A stretch of 64,000 bases of DNA from Meghimatium bilineatum (lineage: Eukaryota > Mollusca > Gastropoda > Stylommatophora > Philomycidae): the NCBI GenBank assembly GCA_034231615.1, contig CM067319.1:8046391-8110390 (forward strand), given 5' to 3'. This document shows, in pieces, positions 32,186 through 42,645 of the stretch. The notes under the pieces were generated by a model that saw only the letters and a list, made by a program, of their open reading frames with translations, did no database searches and was not told the origin of the DNA. Each line of letters opens with the position of its first letter. Position 1 is the stretch's first letter. Both the position numbers and the translations under genes were made by a program.

Positions 32186-33150
32186 CTATATCTGCAATGC
32201 TGTATCTTGTATAAATTGGACAGTGTTTTCCATTTCTTGTTGTGTACCATAAAGTTTAACATTCATCGGTGTATCAGAAGGCCAGAATGTGCATCTTAAT
32301 GTGTCATAGTTTGCACATTCTTGAAGGATATGTTCTGAAGTCTGGTTGGCTTGTCCACAATTACACTTTGCTGTTGTGCCAATTTTAAATTTTCTATACA
32401 TATGGCAGTTTAGTCTATTGTGTCCAGTTCTGAGTCGAAATATGATGACCTGTTCTTGTCTGTTAAGTTGGTGGTAGTCGTCCCGTGGAGGTAAGTTAGG
32501 CTTTCGTTGTGCCTTTATCATGGATTTCTTTTGGTGATAGCTGATTGGTACATCCGGTTGCTGCATGTTAGCACCTTCCTTGGCGAGTTGATCAGCTCTC
32601 TCATTTCCTGCTATTCCACAGTGTGATGGAATCCATTGCAGTATAACTCTACACCTATTTTGTACTATGGACAATACCTCTTTTAACTCTGGAAGTTTAT
32701 TGGATTGTAATGCCTCTAGTACTGACCTTGCATCTGTAAGTATTACAATAGGGTGTGAGGTCCTATCCAATGTTAGCAGTTTCTCTGCAACTGTACAAAT
32801 AGCTTTGACTTCAGAGTCATAGTTGTTGCAGTAATTCCCTGTTGGTATACAAGTGGTATCAGTGGTGCCATCTGGGTATTTTACATATACACCACCTCCT
32901 CCATTTATTACTGCATTCTGTGCTGATCCATCTGTATATACTCTGGTCCATAGATCACTTGGGTAAACGTTATCGAGGAAGCTGAGAGCTGCTACCCTTT
33001 TCTGCAAATTATTCTGATGTTCATCTCCGTGCGCACCTGTTATTGTTGTGTGGATGGTCACTGGTAGGCATGTCAGTTTTTCCCATGGGTGGTGTGTTCT
33101 GATTGAGATATCAGTGGTATTGTTACCTCTGGCAGATCCGATACCTGTCT
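32186..33150 (-). CDS. LINE-encoded RNase H domain, 5'-truncated
   Basis: An open frame of 291 codons (33061-32186) encodes a ribonuclease H domain and a C-terminal zinc-knuckle-like motif, the 3' end of an I-like LINE ORF2. RNase H removes RNA from RNA:DNA hybrids during target-primed reverse transcription. Visible catalytic residues: Asp44 in YTDGSA, Glu84 in YDSEV, Asp110 in LTDARS and Asp157 in GNERADQLA, with His147 in WIPSHCG. Cys233, Cys235, His244 and Cys249 lie in KCNCGQANQTSEHILQEC. The first Met is only an internal residue: coding similarity (HPWEKLTCLP) continues upstream past 33062 with a broken frame to about 33150. RT is absent, so the copy is dead despite the clean frame. Best-preserved coding stretch in the window. 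Confidence 0.85.
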
Positions 33151-33543
33151 ACGTAGACGCTTGGCCTAGTGTATGAAGCTGCTTCTTTTAAGCCGTCCTT
33201 GTGACAGATTAAACATAGAACAAAGACAATTTTCAACGTTTAAGTCAAACTGGGACATTTTCAAGATAAACTATCAAAAATAAAAAAAACATAAATTTAT
33301 TAACACTTATAATGACTTGAACCTGTCTCCCTCAGCAAAGAAACTAGGTCAGGTCTCCATTTTGTTGATTATCTACCGATATCTTAGTTATTTACATTAT
33401 TTTTTAGAGTTTACAAAGACATGTATGTTCATATGAATGTAATGTCTGCTCCCGTGCTTTTGTTATTTTTTCCCCCAAATTTCGCAACTGTATGTTAATA
33501 CGGATATTACATCAGAGCTAAACAGTTGTAGTTTGGTATATTT
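33151..33543. other. No recognisable gene
   Basis: AT-rich sequence, possibly further decayed LINE near 33160-33260. No motif is recognised. Confidence 0.4.
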
Positions 33544-33556
33544 ACTTACTCTTTTT

Positions 33557-33838
33557 CTTCTTCTTTCTTCTGCGTTCGTTCTCAAATTCCTGCAGATCAG
33601 CAGGATGTAGTCCGGAGAACGGAATGCGTTGTGTCCTAGTTTACAGCATTGCTGCGATGTCTGCGCCTTTCGACCTTACACATCCTACTTCAGCGTGGAT
33701 TTGAGTCACTGACCCTATATGGGATGGGACAGCCAACTCCATTCCATAACCTCCTTAGTCGCCTCGTACAATATGCATGGAAGGTAAACAGTGTTGCTAT
33801 TCTTTGCTCCCCTTTCGGGCCTCGACAATACAGGGGCG
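33557..33838 (-). mobile_element. SINE-A with 13 bp imperfect TSD
   Basis: TTCTTCTTTCTTCTGCGTTC to GGCCTCGACAATACAGGGGC. ACTTACTCTTTTT (33544-33556) and ACTTAATCTTTTT (33839-33851) flank it with one mismatch. Confidence 0.85.
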
Positions 33839-33964
33839 ACTTAATCTTTTTTATTTCCAGATATTTATCGGAACTAAAATATTTAAAAGTATTTTATCGA
33901 TTATGTCCCTTGGAACCGGGTGTCATAATTATGTTGACAATAATTTCACTGCATTTTTGTGTGC

Positions 33965-34075
33965 TCATTCTACGCTCAGCCTCAAACTCCTTCTAGCAAG
34001 CAGAATGCAGCCCAGAAAACGGAATGCGTTGTTGCGTGATTCAACAGTTGGCTGCGATATCTGCACCTAAAAGGA
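33965..34075 (-). mobile_element. SINE-A 3' part, diverged
   Basis: CTACGCTCAGCCTCAAACTC, GCAGAATGCAGCCCAGAAAA and TTGGCTGCGATATCTGCACC match the reverse SINE-A 3' half. The tail is altered. Confidence 0.6.
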
Positions 34076-34077
34076 GT

Positions 34078-34683
34078 TCTTCGTTTGTTTTCAAACCTGG
34101 GCAGATTTGCGGGATGTACTCCGAAAAACGAAATGAGTTATGCAGAAGCTGGAAATAACTGCCACCAACAACAACAATAAAAACTCCCAACAACAGCACC
34201 AAGAAGAACTGCCAACAACAACAGCAAAAACAGCTGCCAACAACAAAAAATGGTGTCAACAACAACAACTGCCAACAGCAACAACAACTGTGAATAGCAA
34301 TAACAACTGCCAAAAACAAAAACAACAACTGCCAACAGCAGCAAGAACTGTCAACAGAAGCAACAATTGCTAACAACAACAACTGCCAATAACAACTTCC
34401 AACTACGAAAAACAAAAACAATAACTGCCTACAACTGCAACAACAGCAACTGCCAACAACAAAAACAATAACTGCCTACAACTGCAACAACAACAACTGC
34501 CAACAATAACTGCGAACAACAACAACAACAATTTCCAAGAGCAACAACAACCGCCAAGAACAACAATTGCTAAAAAAAACAGTTGCCAAGAGCAGCAATA
34601 ACTGCCAATAACAATAACTGCTAACAACACATTGAACAACAGCCAACACAAAAAAAAAAACTGGTCCCGCAACACACGGGCGG
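34078..34683 (-). mobile_element. SINE-A with CAA-rich internal array
   Basis: The left edge TCTTCGTTTGTTTTCAAACC, GGGATGTACTCCGAAAAACG and GTTATGCAG is the SINE-A 3' end in reverse. The right edge TGGTCCCGCAACACACGGGC is its 5' end. The normal 200 bp interior is replaced by 34140-34660, built of AACAACAACTGCC-type units. Long frames here (poly-Asn/Gln or, on the other strand, poly-Val/Leu/Cys) are artefacts. Confidence 0.7.
34140..34660. repeat. CAA/CTGCCAA-rich array
   Basis: Irregular units of 18-30 bp such as CAACAACAACTGCCAACAAC with CAA-run length changes. Strong strand bias: the plus strand is nearly T-free. Confidence 0.9.
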
Positions 34684-34799
34684 AACATAAATCAAACATA
34701 AATAGAAATCATACATACGCATAAATAGAGCATACGTCCGCAAATCAATCACACATAAACATAAATAACATATCGTGACGGACAAGCAGTCCAGTCTTG

Positions 34800-35805
34800 G
34801 TCCTGGTTACTACTGTACAATTCATTGATAAAACCTGTATCATCATCTGACTGCCCGGAGAGCGAGGTACAATTCATTGATAAAACCTGTATCATCATCT
34901 GACTGCCCAGAGAACGAGGTACAATTCATTGATAAAACATGTATCATCATCTGACTGCCCGGAGAGCGAGGTACAATTCATTGATAAAACCTGTATCATC
35001 ATCTGACTGCCCAGAGAACGAGGTACAATTCATTGATAAAACATGTATCATCATCTGACTGCCCAGAGAACGAGGTACAATTCATTGATAAAACATGTAT
35101 CATCATCTGACTGTCTGGAGAACGAGGTACAATTCATTGATAAAACATGTATCATCATCTGACTGTCTGGAGAACGAGGTACAATTCATTGATAAAACAT
35201 GTATCATCATCTGACTGTCTGGAGAACGAGGTACAATTCATTGATAAAACCTGTATCATCATCTGACTGCCCAGAGAACGAGGTACAATTCATTGATAAA
35301 ACCTGTATCATCATCTGACTGCCCAGAGAACGAGGTACAATTCATTGATAAAACATGTATCATCATCTGACTGCCTGGAGAACGAGGTACAATTCATTGA
35401 TAAAACATGTATCATCATCTGACTGTCTGGAGAACGAGGTACAATTCATTGATAAAACCTGTATCATCATCTGACTGCCCAGAGAACGAGGTACAATTCA
35501 TTGATAAAACCTGTATCATCATCTGACTGCCCAGAGAACGAGGTACAATTCATTGATAAAACATGTATCATCATCTGACTGCCTGGAGAACGAGGTACAA
35601 TTCATTGATAAAACATGTATCATCATCTGACTGCCTGGAGAACGAGGTACAATTCACTGATAAAACATGTATCATCATCTGACTGCCTGGAGAACGAGGT
35701 ACAATTCATTGATAAAACATGTATCATCATCTGACTGCCTGGAGAACGAGGTACAATTCATTGATAAAACATGTATCATCATCTGACTGTCTGGAGAACG
35801 AGGCA
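34800..35805. repeat. 52 bp minisatellite (about 19 copies)
   Basis: Unit: GAGGTACAATTCATTGATAA plus AACCTGTATCATCATCTGAC plus TGCCCAGAGAAC. Two binary variants (ACCTG or ACATG; TGCCC, TGCCTGG or TGTCTGG) recur in blocks of two to five units, indicating multi-unit duplication. No SINE or LINE match is found at its edges. Confidence 0.95.
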
Positions 35806-35856
35806 GATGAAGATCCAGTTGTGCCATACTTCGTCCAGCCCAGTAAACACGTTTTT

Positions 35857-36147
35857 TTATCTTCATCTTCTCCTTCTGCGTTCGTTCTCAAACTCCTGCA
35901 GATTAGCAGGATGTAGTCCGGAGAACGGAATGCGTTGTGTCATGGTTTACAGCATTGCTGCGATATCAACGCCTTCCGGTATAACACATCCTACTTTAGC
36001 ATGACTGTAGGTTACTTTGGCCCTATATAGGATGGGAGGGCCAACTCCAACCCATAACATCCTTAGTCGCATCTTACGACATTCATAGAAGGTAAACGGT
36101 ATTGCTATTCTTTGATCACTTCTCGGGCCTCTCGCAACACACGGGCG
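35857..36147 (-). mobile_element. SINE-A with 8 bp TSD
   Basis: CTCCTTCTGCGTTCGTTCTC to CTCGCAACACACGGGCG. ACGTTTTT occurs at 35849-35856 and 36148-36155. Confidence 0.82.
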
Positions 36148-36210
36148 ACGTTTTTCTTAACAAAGGGACTTTATTTTAAAATATCTCTTTAAGGGGGCCA
36201 AACCATTACC

Positions 36211-36340
36211 CACCTTTTGGCCAAGTTCTTAGTAATAAAAATCATCTTTTGGCCAAGTTCTTAGTACTAAAAGTCATTTTTGGTCAAGTTCCTAGTACTA
36301 AAAATCATCTTTTGGTCAAGTTCCTAGTACTAAAATCTAC
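36211..36340. repeat. About 34 bp tandem repeat
   Basis: Four diverged copies of TTTTGGCCAAGTTCTTAGTA plus CTAAAAATCATC. Confidence 0.85.
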
Positions 36341-36504
36341 ATTCTACTTTGCGAAGTGGGGGTGGGATTTAACATCCCCAAATTCCCCCTTTCTACATGC
36401 TGACTTCCATCTTCTCAACGCAATGGCATGCAACCTGTTGATAGTACCGCTCACAACACGTAACCGCCACAGCTCCACGATAAAAACTTAAAGGATATCT
36501 GAAA

Positions 36505-36600
36505 CAAAATCCAATGAAAAAGAAATTGGAGAAGAGCCGGATCTGAACCCGTAGCGTCTTGATCACAAGACAAACGGCCAGGGAGATTCCCAATAATAGC
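36505..36600 (-). mobile_element. tRNA-derived SINE (candidate)
   Basis: The minus strand reads CCTGGCCGTTTGTCTTGTGA, TCAAGACGCTACGGGTTCAG and ATCCGGCTCTTCTCC. The GGGTTCAGATCC box sits where a tRNA B box would be, and the unrelated body follows (TCATTGGATTTTG). No convincing cloverleaf, so it is not called a tRNA gene. Confidence 0.5.
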
Positions 36601-36609
36601 GTATGGCTT

Positions 36610-36745
36610 TGTCAAAGACGAATGTGTCGGGCCAATTGGCGTGAGTAAACAGCGACATCGAACAACCTACTGGAAATCTAGTAGGACCTGCTACACGAGA
36701 GATCTAGGGGAGTTTGAGAATGAACGCTGAAGAAGAAGAAGACAT
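36610..36745 (+). mobile_element. SINE-B with small deletions
   Basis: CAAAGACGAATGTGTCGGGC, TGGAAATCTAGTAGGACC, CTGCTACACGAGAGATC and GAACGCTGAAGAAGAAGAAG. The CATTTCCATTCTCTGGACTA region is partly deleted. Confidence 0.8.
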
Positions 36746-36749
36746 CGCA

Positions 36750-36812
36750 TGGCAGGTCACAGTGTTGACATTCCTTGGCTCCCTTCGGGCCTCGAGAACA
36801 CGCAGGCAATTT
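36750..36812 (-). mobile_element. SINE-A 5' remnant
   Basis: GCATGGCAGGTCACAGTGTT and CCCTTCGGGCCTCGAGAACA are the reverse SINE-A 5' end, lying immediately after the SINE-B tail. Confidence 0.6.
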
Positions 36813-36824
36813 AGTCAGTTAATG

Positions 36825-36990
36825 TCTAAGCTCTACACACATTCGGCTCGTGAAATGTCTACACTCTACACACATTCGGCTCGTGAAATGTCTACACTCT
36901 ACACACATTCGGCTCGTGAAAAGTCTACACTCTACACACATTCGGCTCGTGAAAAGTCTACACTCTACACACATTCGGCTCGTGAAATGT
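36825..36990. repeat. 33 bp tandem repeat
   Basis: Five copies of CTCTACACACATTCGGCTCG plus TGAAATGTCTACA, nearly perfect. Confidence 0.93.
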
Positions 36991-38254
36991 TCATTCCAAC
37001 CACACCTTTCTCTCTGGTGATATTTCCTCTAGTAATAAAACCACATTTGACAATCTTGATATGGTTCAGCTATCCTTTGATATCTCATCTTTGTTCATTC
37101 AATGTTTGCCATGAATGAGAGAACTCGCTCAGATAACACTCCTCCCCTCTGAAACTAAATAAACAATCCTGTTGGTTAAAGATTATGAATGTTAGTTTTC
37201 CAATCGTTGCTTTCGCGTACAAAACATGTGTTGCTGCTTCCATCGCAAATTTGATTTCCTTAGGGATAGCCCTTAAATCCTTTGCTAGTCTTTTGTTTAC
37301 TACGATTCTCATTGTACAGGCTCAGATTGAATACTTTCTTCAGGGTTGCCATATCCGTTCTTTCCTGGCTGGTTTGTCAAAGTTTTTTTTATTATACGTG
37401 TTACCATAGCCCTTTTATTAATTTATAAAGTGGTACATACTCAGTGGTTTGGAACAACCCAGAACACTAAAGAAATGAGGGATGGTTCATCACAGGGCAA
37501 TAAGGGGAAAGACAGAAATAAGTACGGAGTTCAGTAACAAAGTTCATTACATACCACCTTAACTACACCAACAGCAAAGAAGTTCAGAAATGATACTAAT
37601 TCACAAAAATCATTGAAAGGGATGTTCTCCAAAACTGCCAGTTGGATCGCGGAGATTTTATAACAGAGCACGGTCAATTATCAGTGACGCTAAAATACTG
37701 CGATTATATAGTCGTGACAGGCGGTCTGAAGCAAGCTTGTATCACTTAGAGTTAAGATGGTACGAGAAGGGCAGGCCTTCTCGTGGCTGAATGTGTCGAT
37801 CCATGATTATCTGCTCATATTCTCTTCCTGCTGTTTGCTCATTCTCTTCTGTTCCTGCCGTTTTTGGCCTCTTTTCTCTCTCCCACCTGATCCCTCGTAC
37901 CATCTCATTTTGCTCTTCCCTTACATCATGATTGCTTGTCTGTAGCATTCATTCTCTGTTGCCACTTTTGAGGTGAGTATTTTTATTTTATTTTAATGTA
38001 ATTTACTTGCTACCATATCTTTTCCTTTGTTCATCTCACATTCTTCAGTCTACTTTCTCCTCCCTACTTACTACTAATTTCTCCCCATACGTTTTTCTCA
38101 CCTGTCATGCTTCCACATCTTTTCTTCCCTCATTACCTATCTGCTATTGTCCTCATTATAACCCTATTTGTCTCCATGTAAGACTTGTTTTATTGTGGTC
38201 ATTTGTTTGTCCTGCTTCAGTCAGATATCAGGTTATAGCGCTATAATGCGATAT
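36991..38254. other. No recognisable gene
   Basis: The longest frame (minus, 37312-37085, 75 codons, with a hydrophilic start MRIVVNKRLAKDL) matches nothing I know. A pyrimidine-rich stretch covers 37800-38200. No SINE or LINE is recognised before 38255. Confidence 0.45.
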
Positions 38255-39035
38255 ATCAGGTTATACATGGAGAGAAACTACAACCGTAGACATTATCAAT
38301 ATCTCGGACACTTAATCACAAATGACGGCAGATATAAAACAGAAGTTAAAAGGAGAATAGGAATGGCTAAAAGTACTTTCAATGACATGAGCAAAAGATT
38401 TACATCTAAACAAATTACAAACAAGTTTTTAAAAAAAAGAGAATTATAAAATGCTACATGTATTCTATATCTTCTTCTGCGTTCATTCACAAACTCCCAC
38501 TGGATCTAACAGGATCATGGTCCTGATAAATTTCCAGCAGGATGTAGTCCAGAAAATAGAAATGCGTTGTGTCGCCGTTTTATTTGCGCCAATAGCCCGA
38601 CACATCCATCTTCGGCGGACTATTCTATATGAATATATGGCTCAGAAACATGGACACTAAACAAACAATTTGAAGAATTGATGTCTTTGAGATGTGGGTA
38701 TATAGAAGAATAGGGAGAACATTATGGAAAGAAAAGAAAACAAACAAAGAGGTTACAAACAAAACTGAATATGAAGAAAGAATTATTAAAGAAAATAAAG
38801 ATCAGGCAAATTAAATATGTTGTACACATTAAAATGTATGACACCTTGTTGAAGACCTTACTTGAGGGTGAAGCCGAAGGAAATCCAGCAAGAGGTAGGC
38901 AGAGTTACAAGTGACAGAGTAACACCACAAGATGGACAGGTTACAATCTAGCAGAGTGCACCACCAAAACAGGAGCCAATGAATGTTGGAGGTCTGTTGC
39001 AGCGAACTTTCGTTGCGGAGGTGGCACTTGATGAT
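38255..39035 (+). mobile_element. R2 LINE 3' end split by SINE-B
   Basis: The first part reads YQYLGHLITNDGRYKTEVKR, RIGMAKSTFNDMSKRF and KQITNKFLKK (to 38449). After the SINE it continues YMAQKHGH (decayed), MWVYRRIGRT-like sequence at 38690, KKELLKKIKIRQIKYV, then a terminal segment with GGTGGCACTTGATGATGATG at 39020-39040. It gives the order of R2 segments upstream of those in the copy at 2909-3580. Several stops. Confidence 0.78.
38471..38620 (-). mobile_element. SINE-B with 10 bp TSD inside R2 LINE
   Basis: CTTCTTCTGCGTTCATTCAC to GACACATCCATCTTCGGCGG, 150 bp, with TATTCTATAT at 38461-38470 and 38621-38630. It has the tail form GCAGAAG rather than GCTGAAG, a link between SINE-B and SINE-A. 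Confidence 0.92.
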
Positions 39036-39089
39036 GATGATGGCTAAATTGTAAATTTAAATCTGTAAAAATGAATAAATAGTGGTTAA

Positions 39090-39585
39090 CGATGAACAAA
39101 CACAAGAAATCGGGGTTTCGATGAAAACGTCTTTATCACAATAATATTCTCCTCGTTCTCAGTTGGACATGTCCACACCACAAGTTCCGGTTCTTTGAAT
39201 GCATGCTGCTGTATGTGAGAGTTATTCAGTGCTCCCATATAGCATTCTGTGGATATTCGTTTCTGTGGTCCAGTGTTCCTCCCTTAACTGGTTTAGTGTA
39301 ATGCAGTCCTGCAGGGTATGTTCCGTTGTCTGTTCTGCCTGCCCACATGGACATGGGTGATGGAGCAGCTCTGAGTCGCTGTTTAATCTTTTGTTTCCAG
39401 TTCTGATGAAGAAGATAATAAACTGCTCAGCTCTGTCAAGATATTGATATCTTTTTGGTAGTCGTTTTTCCTGATGGTTTTAATGGTCCTCTTTTCTAGG
39501 TTGGTGATTTCTTGGTCTTTTGTTCTTGTGTTGCTCTAGTTTTTTGCCAGCATTTCTGCCTCTTCACTTCCTGTTATGTCACATC
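39090..39585 (-). mobile_element. I-like LINE RNase H 3' part, decayed
   Basis: The minus strand reads CDITGSEEAEMLAKN (the GNERAD region, altered), NTRTKDQEITNLEKRTIKTI, and a zinc-knuckle-like segment with TATQSCSITHVHVGRQN in mixed frames, ending near 39150. It belongs with 40190-40430, but the catalytic LTDARS region between them is missing. Confidence 0.6.
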
Positions 39586-40165
39586 TAGGTACAATTATAA
39601 CAGCAGATGGAAGAAGTTCAACAGAAATAAGATGCAGAATAGGACAGGCAAAAACAACATTCAGAAAAATGAACAATATAATGTGTAATATGACCTTGTC
39701 ATTAGAGGTGAGAAAGAGAGTTCTGCAGTGCTATATAACCCCTATACTAACATATGGGTGCGCGTCTCGGACAATAAACAAACTGGAAAGTGGGAGATTG
39801 GAGGCAACAGAGATGTGGTTCTACAGAAGAATGCTGAGAATACCATGGACTGCCAGAAAAACTAATGTAGAGGTGTTAAAAGAGTTAAATGCGAAACGGA
39901 CCTTAATCAACAATATAAGAAAAAGGCAATCTTCTTTTTTTGGCCACTTCATGAGACAGGCAGGTTTAGAGAACATAATCACAACAGGCAAGATTGAAGG
40001 CACCAGAGACAGAGGGCGACAACGTGAGAAAATATTAGACAGTTTGACAACCTGGCACGGCAAAGAAACAACAACGACTTTGATACATAATACTGTGGAC
40101 AGAGAGCTGTGGAGAGCCATGACCGCCTACGCCACCCAGCATGGCACCTGATGATGATGAGGACA
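39586..40165 (+). mobile_element. R1 (RTE-like) LINE C-terminal domain, open frame
   Basis: The frame runs open to a stop at 40151, about 190 codons: LGTIITADGRSSTEIRCRIG, FRKMNNIMCNMTLSLEVRKR, YGCASRTINKLESGRLEATE, MWFYRRMLRIPWTARKTN, FFGHFMRQAGLENIITTGKI, EGTRDRGRQREKILDSLTTW and ATQHGT. The stop overlaps a (TGA)n tail. This is the C-terminal domain after the RT palm, thought to help in RNA/DNA binding. RT itself is missing: a 5'-truncated insertion into a minus-strand I-like LINE. No clear TSD is seen. It is the best R1 reference here, and the HIMRREKMEH homologue (HFMRQAGLEN) is unamplified. Confidence 0.85.
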
Positions 40166-40189
40166 GACATTGTATCAGTAAGAAACATC

Positions 40190-40430
40190 TCCTGTTGACA
40201 TTAGCTTGTTGTGTTTTTAATTATTTCTGCACCAATGTTTAAAGCCTGTACTTCTGCAGAGTAGTTGGAGCAGAATATTCCAGTTAGTGAACATGTGGAT
40301 TCATTTTCATTTTCTGAATATTTTATGTACACTGAAACATCTCCACTCTTCACTGCTCTGGTTGCTGATCCATCGGTATATACTTGTATCCACTTTTTTC
40401 CGAGGGAACATCACGATAGTAAAACCGACT
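40190..40430 (-). mobile_element. I-like LINE RNase H N-terminal part
   Basis: The minus strand reads KWIQVYTDGSATRAVKSGDV, SVYIKYSENENESTCSLTG, FCSNYSAEVQALNIGAE and EIIKNTT before a stop. The first two catalytic acids are visible (D of YTDGSA, E of YSAEV). It is the upstream half of the LINE interrupted at 39586-40165. Confidence 0.75.
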
Positions 40431-40704
40431 ACAGAAGGCAATTCAATAGGTACGATTCGGTAGGAAGACGTTACATTTAAAGAAAAGAGGTTGTTGGGGG
40501 TTTTTTTAATGATGATTTTAAGGGAAATTCATGAAGGTTCGATGGTAAGCGGGGTGAGGGTGTTACTCAATCTTTCTCTTGCTTAATAGTACTATCTATC
40601 ATGGTCTAATTCCCTATGGAGATGAGGCTTGATCCCCTCCAACCACGGACTTGACAAATTAAACATTCTTTTAAAAAAACAGAAGACTACAAAGAATTAT
40701 GTTT

Positions 40705-40803
40705 TTCTTCTTCTTCTGCGTTCAGCATCTGTGGTCATGCTATATTGTCATGCCTGTCGTCAAGACGAAGTCTACTGTCTTCTCCAAGTCAGAGCAGCTG
40801 CCT
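40705..40803 (-). mobile_element. 3' end of the I-like LINE with (GAA)n tail
   Basis: TTCTTCTTCTGCGTTCAGCA, TCTGTGGTCATGCTATATTG and GAAGTCTACTGTCTTCTCCA are the reverse complement of the end of the LINE at 5060-5143 (LEKTVDF then a stop, ACCACAGATGCTGAACGC, tail). A second, independent copy confirms the tail sequence. Confidence 0.82.
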
Positions 40804-40922
40804 AATTGGAAACTGCGAGAAAATAAATTTCTCAACAAATAGATTCTCAACAAAAAATAGTTTTATCACCAAAAAAATAGATTTCTCAGCAAAAGCTTGC
40901 CACTGTATTGAATAGCCATATT

Positions 40923-41187
40923 CGCCGGCGCATTGCCGGAACCTGAGAGAGGAGCAGAGAATAGGAATCCTTTTCATCTCCATACATGTCGTAATAGCCG
41001 ACTAAGCAGGTTAATAGTTGCCTCATCCCATCCATATAGGGTCAAAATGACCCAGAGTCATGCCGAAGAGGATATGTCAAGCTGAAAGCACAGCAATGTG
41101 TAAACCATGACAACACGCTTTCTGTTCTCCGGACTACATCCGGCTAATCTGCAGAACTTTGAGAACGAACGCAGAGGAAGAAGAATC
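40923..41187 (+). mobile_element. SINE-A, diverged
   Basis: GCCGGCGCATTGCCGGAACC, TCTCCATACATGTCGTAATA, CCCATCCATATAGGGTC, GACTACATCCGGCTAATCTG and GAACGAACGCAGAGGAAGAA. Confidence 0.82.
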
Positions 41188-41604
41188 ATATTATAACACA
41201 GATTTCAATTGACTCCTATAATTAGCGTTCCACGAACTTGTCTTCCTTCATGTACTTACAACATAACAAGTAACTTCCCATTTAGAACACAAAACGCATC
41301 TCCGGATTATTGTTCCTCAAATATTCATCTTCCCTTGAGGTGGTGATATCGCCTAGTTTGAGAGACTCTGATCAGGCCGGAAGCAAGTTACCTATTTGTT
41401 AAACACCTAGGGGCAACTCCCTTCTTTCCTGAATAAACATGTCCATTACGCTTAACAATGGGTTTTCAGGTGGGTACAAGTAAGGGAGGCCATCACTTAT
41501 CAATCTTGAATCTGTATTTGTTTGAAACATTGACCTTGAACTGGTACAGTTGTGTAGTAGATCGATTATTCTCCAGAAACCAGATAGATTTTCCACATGC
41601 AGTC
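41188..41604. other. No recognisable gene
   Basis: No gene or repeat recognised. Confidence 0.45.
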
Positions 41605-42645
41605 AGTCATCACCATCATCAAGTGCCGTCTCGGCAACGAAGGTTGACTGCAACAGATCTCCAACATCCCCTGTCTCTTGATTTGGTGGTGCACTCTGTT
41701 AAACTAACCTGTCCATCTTGTGATGTTACTCTCTCCCACTTGTATCTCTGTCTACCTCTTGCTCGCTTGCCTTTGACTTTACCCTCAAGTAAGGTCTTCA
41801 ACAAGGTGTCATGTCTTTTAATGTGTCCAAAATATTTAATTTGCCTGATCTTAATTTCTCTTAGTATTTTTTCTCCATATTAAGTGTTTTTAGCACTTCT
41901 TTATTTGTTTTCTTCTCTTTCCATGATGTTCTCCCTATTCTTCTATACACCAAATCTCAAAGGCATCAATTATGTCTTCTAATTGTTTAGTGTCCATGTT
42001 TCTGAGCCATACATTAATATAGGATACAATCAGTATAAAGATATCAATCCGTTGATTCCAAATTTTCTGTTAAAATCATCCTCATCATTAAGTGCTGTCT
42101 CTGCAACGAAGGTTGGCTGCAACAGATCTCCAACATCCCCTGTCTCTTGATTTGGTGGTACACTCTGTTAGACTAACCTGTCCATCTTGTGATGTTACTC
42201 TCTCCCACTTGTATCTCTGTCTACCTCTTGCTCGCTTGCCTTTGACTTTACCCTCAAGTAAGGTCTTCAACAAGGTGTCATGTCTTTTAATGTGTCCAAA
42301 ATATTTAATTTGCCGGATCTTAATTTCTCTTAGTATTTTTTCTCCATATTAAGTGTTTTTAGCACCTCTTTATTTGTTTTCTTCTCTTTCCATGATGTTC
42401 TCCCTATTCTTCTATACACCAAATCTCAAAGGCATCAATTATGTCTTCTAATTGTTTAGTGTCCATGTTTCTGAGCCATACATTAATATAGGATACAATC
42501 AGTATAAAGATATCAATCCGTTGATTCCAGATTTTATGTTAAAATCATCCTCATCATTAAGTGCTGTCTCTGCAACGAAGGTTGGCTGCAACAGATCTCC
42601 AACATCCCCTGTCTCTTGTCTTGGTGGTGCACTCTGCTAGAAATT
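41605..42645 (-). mobile_element. R2 LINE 3' end in 469 bp tandem copies
   Basis: Three head-to-tail copies of the R2 3' end, the last partial, starting at about 41605, 42078 and 42546 with a period of 469 bp. Each minus-strand copy reads LLEGKVKGKRARGRQRYKW and ERVTSQDGQVSLTECTTKSR, then RCRDGT or RCRDST with a stop and a (TGA)n-type tail. The repeated block includes about 60 bp of non-LINE sequence (GGATACAATCAGTATAAAGA and TATCAATCCGTTGATTCC), so this is duplication after insertion, not repeated retroposition. Confidence 0.9.

Noticed and set aside
34041-34699. Hydrophobic 100-126 codon minus-strand frames that look like membrane proteins
   Set aside because: Translation of a CAA-rich array in reverse (Val/Leu/Cys runs).
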